A DNA stretch of 64,000 bases from an uncultured Altererythrobacter sp. (GTDB taxonomy: Bacteria; Pseudomonadota; Alphaproteobacteria; Sphingomonadales; Sphingomonadaceae): NCBI GenBank assembly GCA_913055875.1, contig CAJXJY010000003.1, forward strand, positions 1 to 64,000. The letters run 5' to 3'. A model generated the notes under the pieces. The model made no database searches and had not been told where the DNA came from. It was given only the letters and a program-made list of their open reading frames with translations. Made by a program: the position numbers and the translations under genes. Numbering within the stretch: the stretch's first letter is position 1; every line of letters begins with the position of its first letter. Below, one piece after another: positions 35,417-43,974 of this stretch.

Positions 35417-36409
35417 TTAACCGTTCCCGACCACACTCTCGGGCAAATCCTCGCCGAACACGCGCTGGTAGTATTCCGCCACCAGCATCCGCTCGGCCTC
35501 GTCGCACTTGTTGAGGAAGCTGAGGCGGAAGGCGAATCCGACATCCTTGAAGATCGCCGCGTTCTCGGCCCAGGTGATGACCGTGCGCGGGCTCATCACG
35601 GTCGAGATGTCGCCGTTGATGAAGCCCTGCCGCGTCAGGTCGGCGACCTTGATCATGTCGGCGACCAGCTTGTCGTCGGTGTCGGGGTTCTTCGACTTGA
35701 CGATTTCCTGCTCGGTCTCCGCGGGCAGGTAGTTCAGGCCGGTGACGATATTCCAGCGGTCCATCTGCCCCTGGTTGATCGCCTGCGTGCCGTGATAGAG
35801 GCCGCTGGTATCGCCCAGCCCGACCGTGTTGGCGGTGGCGAACAGGCGGAAATGCGGATCGGGGCGGATCACCCGGTTCTGGTCGAGCAGCGTCAGCTTG
35901 CCCTGCTGCTCGAGCACGCGCTGGATCACGAACATCACGTCGGGCCGCCCGGCGTCGTATTCGTCGAACACCAGCGCGACCGGATGCTGCAGCGCCCACG
36001 GCAGCAGGCCTTCGCGGAATTCGGTCACCTGCAAGCCGTCGCGCAGCACGATCGCGTCGCGCCCGACGAGGTCGATGCGGCTGATATGCGCGTCGAGATT
36101 GATCCGGATGCACGGCCAGTTGAGCCGCGCGGCGACCTGCTCGATATGCGTCGACTTGCCGGTGCCGTGATACCCCTGCACCATCACCCGCCGGTTGTGC
36201 GCGAAGCCCGCGAGGATCGCCAGCGTCGTGTCCGGGTCGAACACATAGGCCTCGTCGAGATCGGGGGTGCGCTGGTCGGGCTTGCTGAAAGCCGGTACTT
36301 TCCAGTCGATATCGATGCCGAAAGTGTCGCGCACTTCGACTTCGGTGTCGGGCGCCGCGAGCACGGTCTTGGCGGAGGCTTCGAAGGTCTTGTCGGTCAT
36401 GTCGTTCAT
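35417..36409 (-). CDS. cobS: Cobaltochelatase subunit CobS
   Basis: A 330-residue AAA+ ATPase of the CobNST cobalt chelatase. Walker A is GYHGTGKST (about 80-88), Walker B is [14 protein letters not shown] (about 146-159), and [12 protein letters not shown] contains sensor 1. [13 protein letters not shown] near the N-terminus is CobS-specific. An in-frame ATG seven codons upstream (36430) is less likely. In relatives cobT follows directly. Here a penicillin-binding protein gene follows instead, and no cobT is in the window. Confidence 0.92.
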   Translation of the reverse strand: MNDMTDKTFEASAKTVLAAPDTEVEVRDTFGIDIDWKVPAFSKPDQRTPDLDEAYVFDPDTTLAILAGFAHNRRVMVQGYHGTGKSTHIEQVAARLNWPCIRINLDAHISRIDLVGRDAIVLRDGLQVTEFREGLLPWALQHPVALVFDEYDAGRPDVMFVIQRVLEQQGKLTLLDQNRVIRPDPHFRLFATANTVGLGDTSGLYHGTQAINQGQMDRWNIVTGLNYLPAETEQEIVKSKNPDTDDKLVADMIKVADLTRQGFINGDISTVMSPRTVITWAENAAIFKDVGFAFRLSFLNKCDEAERMLVAEYYQRVFGEDLPESVVGNG

Positions 36410-36465
36410 TGCGGGGTGCGACCTAGGCATTTATCCCGCGCGCGCCAAGCCTATATTGGCTGCCG

Positions 36466-37311
36466 ATGCCGCAAGGACCGCTATCAGAACGATTTCGCAA
36501 ATCGCTCGTCGCCAGGGTGCGCGCGGTGTTCAACGATGTCGAGGCGGGCGAGCGGTCGGTGCCGCCCTCGGACGAGGCGCTGTTCGAAAAGGACACGCCG
36601 ATCCGCATGGTGCATGCCGACGTGGTCGCGATGATGGTCGGCGGGATCCGCAGCCTGCTGTTGCAGATGCTCCATCCGCATGCGCTGCAGGGTGTGCTCG
36701 ATCACTCGAATTTCCGCACCGACATGCACGGCCGCCTGCGCCGCACGGCGCGCTTCATCGCGGTCACCAGTTTCGGGCATCGCGACGACGCGCAGGCGGC
36801 GATCGAGCGGGTCAACCGCATCCACGAGAGCGTCACCGGCACGCTGCCCGACGGCTCGGCTTACTCCGCGCGCAATCCGCGCACGCTCGCCTGGGTACAC
36901 GTGGCCGAGGCGACCAGCTTCCTCGCCGCCTATGTGCGGCATGTCCGGCCGGAGATGCCGCACCACGAACGCGACGAGTATTATCGCCAGTTCGCCGTGA
37001 TCGCGCGCGCGCTCGGCGCCGATCCGGTCCCGGTCGACCAGCGCGAGGCGGAGGCGCTATTCCGCGAGATGCGGCGCGACCTGCGCAGCTCGCCCGAGGC
37101 GCGCGAGGTGGCGCAACTGGTGCTGACGCAGAAGCCCGAAGGTGCCCCGCCTGCGCTGCAGGCGATGCTCGGCGCCGAGGCGGTCGCGTTGCTGCCGCCC
37201 TTCGCGCGCTCGCTGCTCGGGCTGGAAAAGCCCGGCCTTGCCGCAATCCCGGCGCGCGCGGCAACCTGGGGCATGGGCAAGGCGTTGCGCTGGGCCTTCC
37301 GACAAAATTGA
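36466..37311 (+). CDS. DUF2236 (MpaB-like) oxygenase-family protein
   Basis: A 281-residue member of DUF2236. It has LLLQMLHPHALQGVLDHSNF (about 64-83) with the conserved histidine, GRLRRTARFIAVTSFG and WVHVAEATSFLAAY. Related fungal MpaB and bacterial latex-clearing proteins are heme-type oxygenases, but activity of this branch is untested. It starts a plus-strand cluster of detoxification-like genes. Confidence 0.8.
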   Translation: MPQGPLSERFRKSLVARVRAVFNDVEAGERSVPPSDEALFEKDTPIRMVHADVVAMMVGGIRSLLLQMLHPHALQGVLDHSNFRTDMHGRLRRTARFIAVTSFGHRDDAQAAIERVNRIHESVTGTLPDGSAYSARNPRTLAWVHVAEATSFLAAYVRHVRPEMPHHERDEYYRQFAVIARALGADPVPVDQREAEALFREMRRDLRSSPEAREVAQLVLTQKPEGAPPALQAMLGAEAVALLPPFARSLLGLEKPGLAAIPARAATWGMGKALRWAFRQN

Positions 37312-37358
37312 TTGTTTCGACAGCAGCCTTACTCCACTCGTCTCAATGCGTTTGCCAA

Positions 37359-37378
37359 CATACCAACCGGTCGGTATG
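37359..37378. promoter_or_regulatory. TetR-type operator upstream of tetR-VOC-GST genes
   Basis: CATACCAACCGGTCGGTATG is a 20-base palindrome with one mismatched pair. It is centred 18 bases before GTG 37387. The CATACC...GGTATG form is common for TetR/AcrR-family operators. It likely serves autorepression and control of the downstream run. Confidence 0.72.
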
Positions 37379-37386
37379 CACAAATT

Positions 37387-38022
37387 GTGATACCGAATCG
37401 CGCCTTCCGCCCCGAGCCGCAAAATGCTCGAGACCGCCTGCTCGAGGCGGGCGTGCGCCTCGTCCGCAAGCAGGGGTTCGCCGCCACTTCGGTGGGGGAG
37501 TTGTGCGCGGAAGCAGGCGTAACCAAGGGCGGGTTCTTCCACCATTTCGAATCCAAGGAAGCGCTCGGCGCCGAACTGGCGCGGTACTGGAGCCGCTCGA
37601 CCTCGGGATTCTTCAGCGACGCGCCGTTCCGGCTCGAAGACGATCCGCTCGACCGCATCCTCGGCTATCTCGACCTGCGGATCGCGCTGATCGGCGGCCC
37701 CGCCGAGAGCTTCAGCTGCGTCGCCGGCACGATGATCCAGGAGAGCTTCCGCACCAGCGAGCCGATCCGGGCGGCCTGCCGCGAGAGCATTCTCGGCAAT
37801 GCCGACCTGTTCGACCCCGACTTTGCCGAAGCGGTCGCGAGATACGGCATCGACGCCGATCCTGCGAGCCTGTCGCGCCACGTCCAGGTGGTGATCCAGG
37901 GCGCCTTCATCCTCGCCAAGACGCAGGACGACGACGACCGTGCGATCGCCATGGCGCGCGACAGCCTGATGCATCTCAAGCGCTACCTTATGCTGCTTTT
38001 CGATCAGGAGAATGCCCGATGA
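37387..38022 (+). CDS. TetR-family regulator of the detoxification-like cluster
   Basis: A 211-residue TetR protein with its HTH at about residues 30-50 (SVGELCAEAGVTKGGFFHHF). I chose GTG 37387 because the frame upstream (ATG 37312) runs across the operator palindrome. GGFFHHFESKEALG is typical of the AcuR/NemR-like branch, whose members answer to electrophiles; this is suggestive only. The stop overlaps the VOC gene start (ATGA). Confidence 0.85.
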   Translation: MIPNRAFRPEPQNARDRLLEAGVRLVRKQGFAATSVGELCAEAGVTKGGFFHHFESKEALGAELARYWSRSTSGFFSDAPFRLEDDPLDRILGYLDLRIALIGGPAESFSCVAGTMIQESFRTSEPIRAACRESILGNADLFDPDFAEAVARYGIDADPASLSRHVQVVIQGAFILAKTQDDDDRAIAMARDSLMHLKRYLMLLFDQENAR

Positions 38023-38450
38023 CCCAGATGATCTTCGTGAACCTGCCCGTCGCCGACCTGCCCAAATCGAAGGCCTTCTACGAGGCGATCGGCTTCACCA
38101 ACGAGCCCCGGTTCACCGACGAGACCGCCGCGGCCATGCAATTGAGCGAAACGATCTGCGTCATGCTGCTGACGCATGAAAAGTGGAGAAGCTTCACCAC
38201 GAAAGAGATTCCCGATGCGAAGAAGAGCGCTCAGGTCGCGCTGTGCATCAGCCGCGAGGATCGTTCGGCGGTCGACGCGATCGTCGATACCGCGCGCGCG
38301 AACGGCGGCACGGCCGATCCCAATCCGCCGCAGGACTACGGCTTCATGTACGGACGCAGCTTCGAGGATCCCGACGGCCATGTGTGGGAGCCGATGTGGA
38401 TGGATATGGAAGCGGTGACCGGGGCCGGACCCGTCGAAGCGATGGCTTGA
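38019..38450 (+). CDS. VOC/glyoxalase-superfamily protein
   Basis: A 143-residue single VOC domain: FVNLPVADLPKSKAFYEAIGF at the N-terminus and SFEDPDGHVWEPMWMD at the C-terminus are the two halves of the fold. It resembles the lactoylglutathione-lyase-related extradiol-dioxygenase-like group. Overlap with tetR and its neighbours suggests handling of reactive electrophiles with glutathione. The substrate is unknown. Confidence 0.85.
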   Translation: MTQMIFVNLPVADLPKSKAFYEAIGFTNEPRFTDETAAAMQLSETICVMLLTHEKWRSFTTKEIPDAKKSAQVALCISREDRSAVDAIVDTARANGGTADPNPPQDYGFMYGRSFEDPDGHVWEPMWMDMEAVTGAGPVEAMA

Positions 38451-38461
38451 GGAGCAAGGCG

Positions 38462-39145
38462 ATGACGATGATCGATCCCGGCGCCGAAATCGAAATCACC
38501 GGCTACCAATGGGTGCCCGATTTCGCGCGCGGCTTCGTGCGCGACCTGCGCCCGCGCTGGGCGTGCGAGGAAGCGGGCATTCGCTATCGCGAGCGCCTCG
38601 CGGACGTGCGGGACAAGCCCGGCTGGCTGCTCGAAGCGCAACCCTGGGGCCAGGTCCCGATCATGCGCGACGGCGACATCGTGCTGTTCGAAAGCGGCGC
38701 CACCCTGCTCCACCTGGGCGAGAAGAGCGAGGCGCTGCTACCGCGCGAGGGGCAGGCGCGCGCGGACGCGCTGTCCTGGCTGCTAGGCGCGTTCAATTCG
38801 ATCGAACCCGCCATGTTCGAATTCACCAACGTCACCGCCTTCGCGCGCGGCGAGGAATGGGCGAAACTGCGCCGGCCGAGCCTCGAGGAATTCATCGCCC
38901 GCCGCCTCGCCCCGCTCGAACAGCGACTCGACGGGCGCGAGTGGCTCGGCGAGAGCTTCACCATCGCCGATATCGCCATGGTCACGGTGTTGCGCGCGAT
39001 CGGCGGCAGCAAGCTGCTCGCCGCGCACCCGGCGGTCGAGGCCTATGTCGCACGCGGCGAAGCACGCCCCGGTTTCGCGCAGGCCATGGCCGACCAACTC
39101 GCCGCCTTCGACCGCAACGCACCCGAGCAAAACCAAGGAGAGTGA
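38462..39145 (+). CDS. Glutathione S-transferase family protein, copy 1
   Basis: A 227-residue GST. The N-terminal thioredoxin-like part includes WGQVPIMRDGDIVLFESGA (about 62-80), with the cis-proline and the Glu-Ser pair that bind glutathione. The C-terminal helical domain has SFTIADIAMVTVLRA, the N-capping box. The start is ATG 38462, eleven bases after the VOC stop. It conjugates or isomerises an unknown substrate. Confidence 0.87.
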   Translation: MTMIDPGAEIEITGYQWVPDFARGFVRDLRPRWACEEAGIRYRERLADVRDKPGWLLEAQPWGQVPIMRDGDIVLFESGATLLHLGEKSEALLPREGQARADALSWLLGAFNSIEPAMFEFTNVTAFARGEEWAKLRRPSLEEFIARRLAPLEQRLDGREWLGESFTIADIAMVTVLRAIGGSKLLAAHPAVEAYVARGEARPGFAQAMADQLAAFDRNAPEQNQGE

Positions 39146-39147
39146 CC

Positions 39148-39516
39148 ATGTATGTGAACGGGTTCATCATTGCCGTGCCCGAAGGCAACAAGCAGGCGTA
39201 CAAGGACGTCGCCGAGAAGTTCTGGGAGATCGCCAAGGATTACGGCGCCAGGTCGCAGATCGAATGCTGGGAGGTCGACGTCCCCGATGGCAAGACCACC
39301 GATTTCCGCCGGGCGGTCAAGGCCGAAGAGGGCGAGAAGATCGTGTTTTCGTGGGTCACCTGGGACGACAAGGAAACCGCCGACGCCAGCCACGACAGGA
39401 TGATGGCCGACGAACGAATGAAGGAATTCGGAGCGGACGACGGCAGCGACATGCCGTTCGACGGCAAGCGCATGGTCTACGGCGGGTTCGAACCGCTGGT
39501 GTGGAAGGAGGCCTGA
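39148..39516 (+). CDS. DUF1428 dimeric alpha-beta barrel protein
   Basis: A 122-residue DUF1428 protein. MYVNGFIIAVPEGNKQAYKD and the later SWVTWDDKETADASHDRMM match this family (YbaA-like), a ferredoxin-like fold of unknown function. GAGAG precedes the ATG, and the gene starts two bases after the GST stop. Confidence 0.88.
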   Translation: MYVNGFIIAVPEGNKQAYKDVAEKFWEIAKDYGARSQIECWEVDVPDGKTTDFRRAVKAEEGEKIVFSWVTWDDKETADASHDRMMADERMKEFGADDGSDMPFDGKRMVYGGFEPLVWKEA

Positions 39517-39517
39517 A

Positions 39518-40294
39518 ATGGCGGACAAGCACGGCGATTTCATCTGGTACGAACTCATGACCACCGATGCCGATGCGGCGCAGGGCTTCTACGCCCCGTT
39601 GCTCGGCTGGAGCTTCGCCGACAGCGGCACGCCGGGGATGGACTACCGCCTCGGCAGCAGGGACGGCGTCGAGATCGTCGGCCTGATGCCGCTTACGAAA
39701 GACATGACCGACGGCGGCGCGCGCCCGCTGTGGGCGGGCTATGTCGCGGTCGAGGATATCGACGCGGCGCTCGGCAAACTGACGGAACTCGGCGGCACCG
39801 CGATGATGGGGCCCAACCATCTCGAGGGCGTCGGTCACATGGCATTCGTGGCGGACCCGCAGGGCGTGCCGTTCTATCTCATGCAACCCGAAGGCCCGCC
39901 GAGCGTATCTTTCGCCAGGCACGAACCGCGCGAAGGGCATTGCGCGTGGAACGAACTCACGACCGCCGATCCCGCCGCCGCGGACGCCTTCTACACCGCC
40001 CTGTTCGGGTGGAAGAAGGGCGACGCGATGGATATGGGCGAGATGGGGCTCTACCAGGTGTACGATCAGGGCGGTTACACGCTCGGCGCGATCATGCAGA
40101 AGCCCGACGCAATGCCCGCTTCGCTGTGGAGCTTCTATTTCCGCGTTCCCGACATCGACGAAGCGGCCGGCTACGTGAAGGCGAATGGCGGACAGATTCT
40201 CAACGGCCCGATGGAAATCCCCGGCGGCGACTACGTCTTCGCCGGGCTCGATCCGCAAGGCGCGATGTTCTCGCTGATCGGCAAGCGCAACTGA
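39518..40294 (+). CDS. Two-domain VOC-family protein
   Basis: A 258-residue protein made of two homologous VOC units: GDFIWYELMTTDADAAQGFY (about 6-25) and GHCAWNELTTADPAAADAFY (about 134-153). Each ends with a FVADPQG or FAGLDPQG-type strand. It resembles the CFP-30B/glyoxalase-like proteins. No catalytic role is established. It begins one base past the DUF1428 stop. Confidence 0.85.
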   Translation: MADKHGDFIWYELMTTDADAAQGFYAPLLGWSFADSGTPGMDYRLGSRDGVEIVGLMPLTKDMTDGGARPLWAGYVAVEDIDAALGKLTELGGTAMMGPNHLEGVGHMAFVADPQGVPFYLMQPEGPPSVSFARHEPREGHCAWNELTTADPAAADAFYTALFGWKKGDAMDMGEMGLYQVYDQGGYTLGAIMQKPDAMPASLWSFYFRVPDIDEAAGYVKANGGQILNGPMEIPGGDYVFAGLDPQGAMFSLIGKRN

Positions 40295-40305
40295 GGGAAA
40301 AGACG

Positions 40306-40950
40306 ATGGCCAGATACACCTTCTTCACCAATCCGATGAGCCGCGGCTGGATCGCATGGTGGGCGCTGCACGAGGTCGGAGCGGACTACGAGCCGGTGAT
40401 CGTCGACTGGGCGGACAAGCCGCAGGGCCTGCTCGACGCCAATCCGATGGGCAAGGTGCCGACGCTGGTCCACCATCACGCCAAAGAAAATGGGGGCGAT
40501 CATATCCATGTCGTGACCGAGGCGGCGGCGATCTGCCATTATCTGGGCGAGGCCGAGGCGAGCAACTACGCCCCCCGCGAGGAGGAGCGCGCGGACTATT
40601 TCCGCTGGCTGTTCTTCGCCGCAGGCCCCGTCGAGCAGGCGATAACCGCCAAGGCGATGGGCTTCGAACCGAACCAGGAGCAGCAGGGCACGGCCGGGTT
40701 CGGCTCGCTCGAACGGGTGGTCGATGCGCTCGACGGGTGGTTCTCGCAGCATGCCCATGTCTGCGGCGAGCGCTTCACCATGGCGGATGTCTATGTCGGA
40801 GCGCAACTCGATTGGGGCTTGCGCTTCGGCACGCTGCCTACACGCGATTCGTTCAAGGATTATGTCGCACGGATGCGGGCGCGCGACGCGTACAAGCACA
40901 CCGAGGCGGTGTGCGCAGAATACATGCCGGAGGAGAACGCCGATGGCTGA
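40306..40950 (+). CDS. Glutathione S-transferase family protein, copy 2
   Basis: A 214-residue GST. FFTNPMSRGWIAWWALHEVG (about 5-24) starts the thioredoxin fold with the usual Ser/Arg region. NPMGKVPTLV holds the cis-proline, VVTEAAAICHYLGEA gives the acidic-residue/Ala glutathione site, and ERFTMADVYVGAQLDW is the helix cap. It overlaps the next VOC gene by eight bases. Confidence 0.87.
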   Translation: MARYTFFTNPMSRGWIAWWALHEVGADYEPVIVDWADKPQGLLDANPMGKVPTLVHHHAKENGGDHIHVVTEAAAICHYLGEAEASNYAPREEERADYFRWLFFAAGPVEQAITAKAMGFEPNQEQQGTAGFGSLERVVDALDGWFSQHAHVCGERFTMADVYVGAQLDWGLRFGTLPTRDSFKDYVARMRARDAYKHTEAVCAEYMPEENADG

Positions 40951-41443
40951 CCGGCCCATTGCCGAAAACGCGATGGCGACCTGCCTGTGGTTCGACCGGC
41001 AGGCGGAAGAAGCCGCGCGGTTCTATTGCGAGTTGTTTCCCGATAGCGAACTCGGCACGATCGAGCGTGCACCGGGCGACTATCCCGGCGGCAGCAAGGG
41101 CGATGTCATAACGGTCGATTTCACCGTGTTCGGGCGGCCGTTCCTCGCGCTGAACGGCGGCGCCCAAACTGAATTCACCGATGCGGTGTCGTTCCAGGTC
41201 TTCACCGATACGCAGGAAGAGACCGATTGCTATTGGAATGCGCTGCTGGCCGATGGCGGCGAACCGATGATGTGCAGCTGGGTCAAGGATCGTTTCGGCG
41301 TCCGCTGGCAGATCGTTCCCCGCGTGCTGATGCATGGTCTCGGCCACGACGATGCCGATGCCCGCGAGCGCGTTTTCGCGGCGATGGGCGAAATGCAGAA
41401 GATCGACCATACCAGGATCGAGGCGGCGATTTGCGGCGAATGA
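40943..41443 (+). CDS. PhnB-like VOC protein
   Basis: A 166-residue protein of the PhnB/3-demethylubiquinone-methyltransferase-like VOC group. TCLWFDRQAEEAARFYCELF and SWVKDRFGVRWQIVPRVL are diagnostic. The C-terminal MGEMQKIDHTRIEAAI is the conserved family tail. It is the last gene of the eight-gene plus-strand cluster. Its stop faces the J-domain gene at 25 bases. Confidence 0.87.
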   Translation: MADRPIAENAMATCLWFDRQAEEAARFYCELFPDSELGTIERAPGDYPGGSKGDVITVDFTVFGRPFLALNGGAQTEFTDAVSFQVFTDTQEETDCYWNALLADGGEPMMCSWVKDRFGVRWQIVPRVLMHGLGHDDADARERVFAAMGEMQKIDHTRIEAAICGE

Positions 41444-41467
41444 GAAAATCGAATGCGGTGCGGGCCG

Positions 41468-42067
41468 TCACCCGATCGCGTGCGATTTCCGCAGCAGCTG
41501 ATAGGCTGCGACCACTCGCCCCAGCCGCGACTCGTATTGCCGGTCGCCGCCGTTGCGGTCGGGGTGGTAGCGGCGCACCAGTTCCGAATAGCGCCGCCGC
41601 AGCCGCCGCCGGTCGGCATCGAGGCCCAGCCCCATTGTTTCGAGCGCCTGCGCTTCCTCGCGGCTGAAGCGGCCGTCCATGGCCATTTCCGCCTCGCGCT
41701 GCGCGCGGCTCTTGATGCCGCTCGCACGCGCCGAGATCGCATCGAGCGGATCGTCGAAATCGGCCCAGCGCGGCATGCCGTCGACCCCGGCTGTCGGCCG
41801 GAAACTCGGGCTTTCGGTGCGCCAGCCCGATGCCGGGCCCTGCGCATCGAGGATCTCGTCCGCGCTCATCCCGTCGAACCAGTCGTAGCCGCGGTTGAAG
41901 TCGCGGACGTGGTCGAGGCAGAACCAGCGCCACTCGCCCGGACCGTCGAACGAACTGTGGCGCTCTCCGGGCGCGCGGAACTCGCCCGGTTCGCGGCAGC
42001 CGGGCGCCTCGCATATGCGCTCGCTGTCCTCGTATCGTCCGTGGAACTTCGTCTGCCTCACGCCCAT
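41468..42067 (-). CDS. J-domain co-chaperone-like protein
   Basis: A 199-residue protein. The N-terminal part contains CEAPGCREPGEFRAP and WRWFCLDHVRDFNRGYDWF, possibly zinc-binding, and the C-terminal part is a J domain with YHPDRNGGD (about 169-177) that stimulates DnaK. This architecture is the alphaproteobacterial J-protein usually located between bolA and cobS. Here cobS is 5 kb away, beyond a plus-strand gene block. Its start codon is only ten bases from the divergent bolA start. Confidence 0.87.
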   Translation of the reverse strand: MGVRQTKFHGRYEDSERICEAPGCREPGEFRAPGERHSSFDGPGEWRWFCLDHVRDFNRGYDWFDGMSADEILDAQGPASGWRTESPSFRPTAGVDGMPRWADFDDPLDAISARASGIKSRAQREAEMAMDGRFSREEAQALETMGLGLDADRRRLRRRYSELVRRYHPDRNGGDRQYESRLGRVVAAYQLLRKSHAIG

Positions 42068-42077
42068 TAGGATGGGC

Positions 42078-42392
42078 ATGGACAAGCCCGAAGGGAACCC
42101 CCAAAACACATCCATGGCCGGATCGATGGAAGAGGAAATCCGAGTCCTGCTCAAGGACGCCTTCGCGCCCGAGCGGCTCGAAGTGATCAACGACAGCGCC
42201 CGCCACAGCGGCCATGCGGGCGACGACGGCTCGGGCGAATCGCACTTCACCGTGGTGATCGTCAGCGGCAGCTTCGCAGGCAAATCCCGGCTCGAACGCC
42301 AGCGCATGGTCAACACCGCACTGGGCGATATCCCTGGGCAGCGGGTCCACGCTCTCGCCATCCGCGCACTGACGCCCGACGAAGCCCGATGA
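42078..42392 (+). CDS. bolA: BolA-family protein
   Basis: About 104 residues. MEEEIRVLLKDAFAPERLEVINDSARHSGH, split here as EIRVLLKDAFAP and NDSARHSGH, is the standard BolA N-terminal half, followed by SHFTVVIVSGSF and the helix RLERQRMVNTAL. BolA proteins partner with monothiol glutaredoxins in Fe-S handling. ATG 42078 has AGGA upstream; ATG 42126 would give the minimal domain. It overlaps the GST start by four bases. Confidence 0.85.
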   Translation: MDKPEGNPQNTSMAGSMEEEIRVLLKDAFAPERLEVINDSARHSGHAGDDGSGESHFTVVIVSGSFAGKSRLERQRMVNTALGDIPGQRVHALAIRALTPDEAR

Positions 42393-43096
42393 CCTACGAC
42401 CTATGGTACTGGCCGACGATCCCGGGGCGCGGCGAATTCGTCCGGCTGGCGCTCGAGGCCGCCGGGGTCGCTTACCGCGACAGGGCGCGCGAGGACGGGG
42501 CCGATGCGCTGATTGCCGACATGGAGGCGCGCGCGGGCATCCGGCCTTTCGCCCCGCCCTACTTGGCAGATGGCGATTTCGCGATTGCGCAGGTCGCGCA
42601 TATCCTCGCCTGGCTCGCCGACCGGCACGATTTCGGTGCCGGCGAACTGGATCGTGATCTCGAACTGATCATGCTCCAGCTGACAGTCACCGATATCGTT
42701 GCCGAGGTGCACGCGGTGCATCACCCCATCGCGGGAAGCCTCTATTACGACGACCAGAAAGACGAGGCTCGGCAGGCTGCCGCGCATTTCCGCGACGAGC
42801 GTATTCCCAAATTCTGCGCCTATTTCGAGGATGCGCTCGGCGCCAACGAGGGTGCATTCGTGCTTGGCAAAAAATGGAGCCATGTCGACACCTCGCTGTT
42901 CCAGCTGGTCGAGGGGCTGCGCTATATGTTCCCGCAGCGGATGAAATCGGTCGAAAGCAATTATCCGAAGCTGATCGCCTGCCGCGATGCGGTGGCCGGA
43001 CTCGAAGGCGTCGCCGCCTATAGCACCTCCGACCGCCGCATCGCCTTCAACGCGGACGGGATCTTCCGCCACTATCCGGAGCTCGACGGCGCATGA
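42389..43096 (+). CDS. Glutathione S-transferase family protein, copy 3
   Basis: A 235-residue GST-like protein. LWYWPTIPGRGEFVRLALEA (about 5-24) resembles sigma/alpha-class GSTs with an N-terminal tyrosine. FAPPYLADGDFAIAQVAHILAWL supplies the cis-proline and glutathione-binding Gln. The C-terminal helical domain is complete. It is translationally coupled to both bolA and pirin (ATGA overlaps). Confidence 0.82.
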   Translation: MTYDLWYWPTIPGRGEFVRLALEAAGVAYRDRAREDGADALIADMEARAGIRPFAPPYLADGDFAIAQVAHILAWLADRHDFGAGELDRDLELIMLQLTVTDIVAEVHAVHHPIAGSLYYDDQKDEARQAAAHFRDERIPKFCAYFEDALGANEGAFVLGKKWSHVDTSLFQLVEGLRYMFPQRMKSVESNYPKLIACRDAVAGLEGVAAYSTSDRRIAFNADGIFRHYPELDGA

Positions 43097-43974
43097 TCGA
43101 ACAGACCATCACCCCGGTCACGCACGACCTGGGCCAGTTCCAGGTGCGCCGCGCAATCCCCTCGCGCGAGCGGACCATGGTCGGGCCGTTCATCTTCGTC
43201 GACCAGTTCGGTCCGGCACAGCTCGATATCGGCTCTGGGATGGACGTGCGGCCGCATCCGCATATCAATCTCGCCACCGTTACCTGGCTGTTTCAGGGCG
43301 CGATCGACCATCGCGACAGTATCGGCAGCTTCGCGACCATCCGGCCCGGTCAGGTGAATTTGATGACCGCCGGACGCGGGATTGTCCATTCGGAACGCAG
43401 CCCGCAGGACGAGCGCGAGGCGGGACCCCAGCTCTACGGCATGCAGACCTGGCTCGCGCTGCCCGACGGGCAGGAGGAAATCGATCCCGCCTTCGAAGCG
43501 GTCACCGACCTGCCCGTGGTCGAGGATCAATGCGCCAAGGCGATCGTGATCATGGGCGAGCTGTGGGGTCGGCGCGCGCCGACCACGACCCACGCCGACA
43601 CGATCTATGCCGAGATCGTCCTCGCCCCGACCGGCAGCCTCCCCATCGAAGCGGAAGCCGACGAACGCGCGATGATGCTGGTCGGCGGAGAGGCGAGCGT
43701 CGACGGGCAGGATCTCGGCCTGTACGAGCTGACCGTGCTCCAACCGGGGCAGGCCATGACGCTGTCCTCGGACAAGGGCGGGCGCGTCATGCTGCTCGGC
43801 GGCGAGGCGTTCGCGACCGGGCGCCATGTGTGGTGGAACTTCGTCAGCTCGGACCGCGATCGCATCCGCCAGGCGCGCGACGACTGGAGCCAAGGCCGCT
43901 TCCCAAAAGTCCCCGACGACGAGGAGGAATTCATCCCCCTGCCCGATCAACCCAAGACTGTGAGCTATCCATGA
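43093..43974 (+). CDS. Pirin-family protein
   Basis: A 293-residue bicupin. The metal site is RPHPHINLATVTWLFQG (about 53-69) and GRGIVHSERSP (about 96-106), giving three histidines and a glutamate. Bacterial pirins act as quercetinases or as redox-linked regulators; which applies is unknown. It overlaps the GST and SDR genes, so it belongs to a coupled run bolA-GST-pirin-SDR-epoxide hydrolase. Confidence 0.9.
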   Translation: MIEQTITPVTHDLGQFQVRRAIPSRERTMVGPFIFVDQFGPAQLDIGSGMDVRPHPHINLATVTWLFQGAIDHRDSIGSFATIRPGQVNLMTAGRGIVHSERSPQDEREAGPQLYGMQTWLALPDGQEEIDPAFEAVTDLPVVEDQCAKAIVIMGELWGRRAPTTTHADTIYAEIVLAPTGSLPIEAEADERAMMLVGGEASVDGQDLGLYELTVLQPGQAMTLSSDKGGRVMLLGGEAFATGRHVWWNFVSSDRDRIRQARDDWSQGRFPKVPDDEEEFIPLPDQPKTVSYP

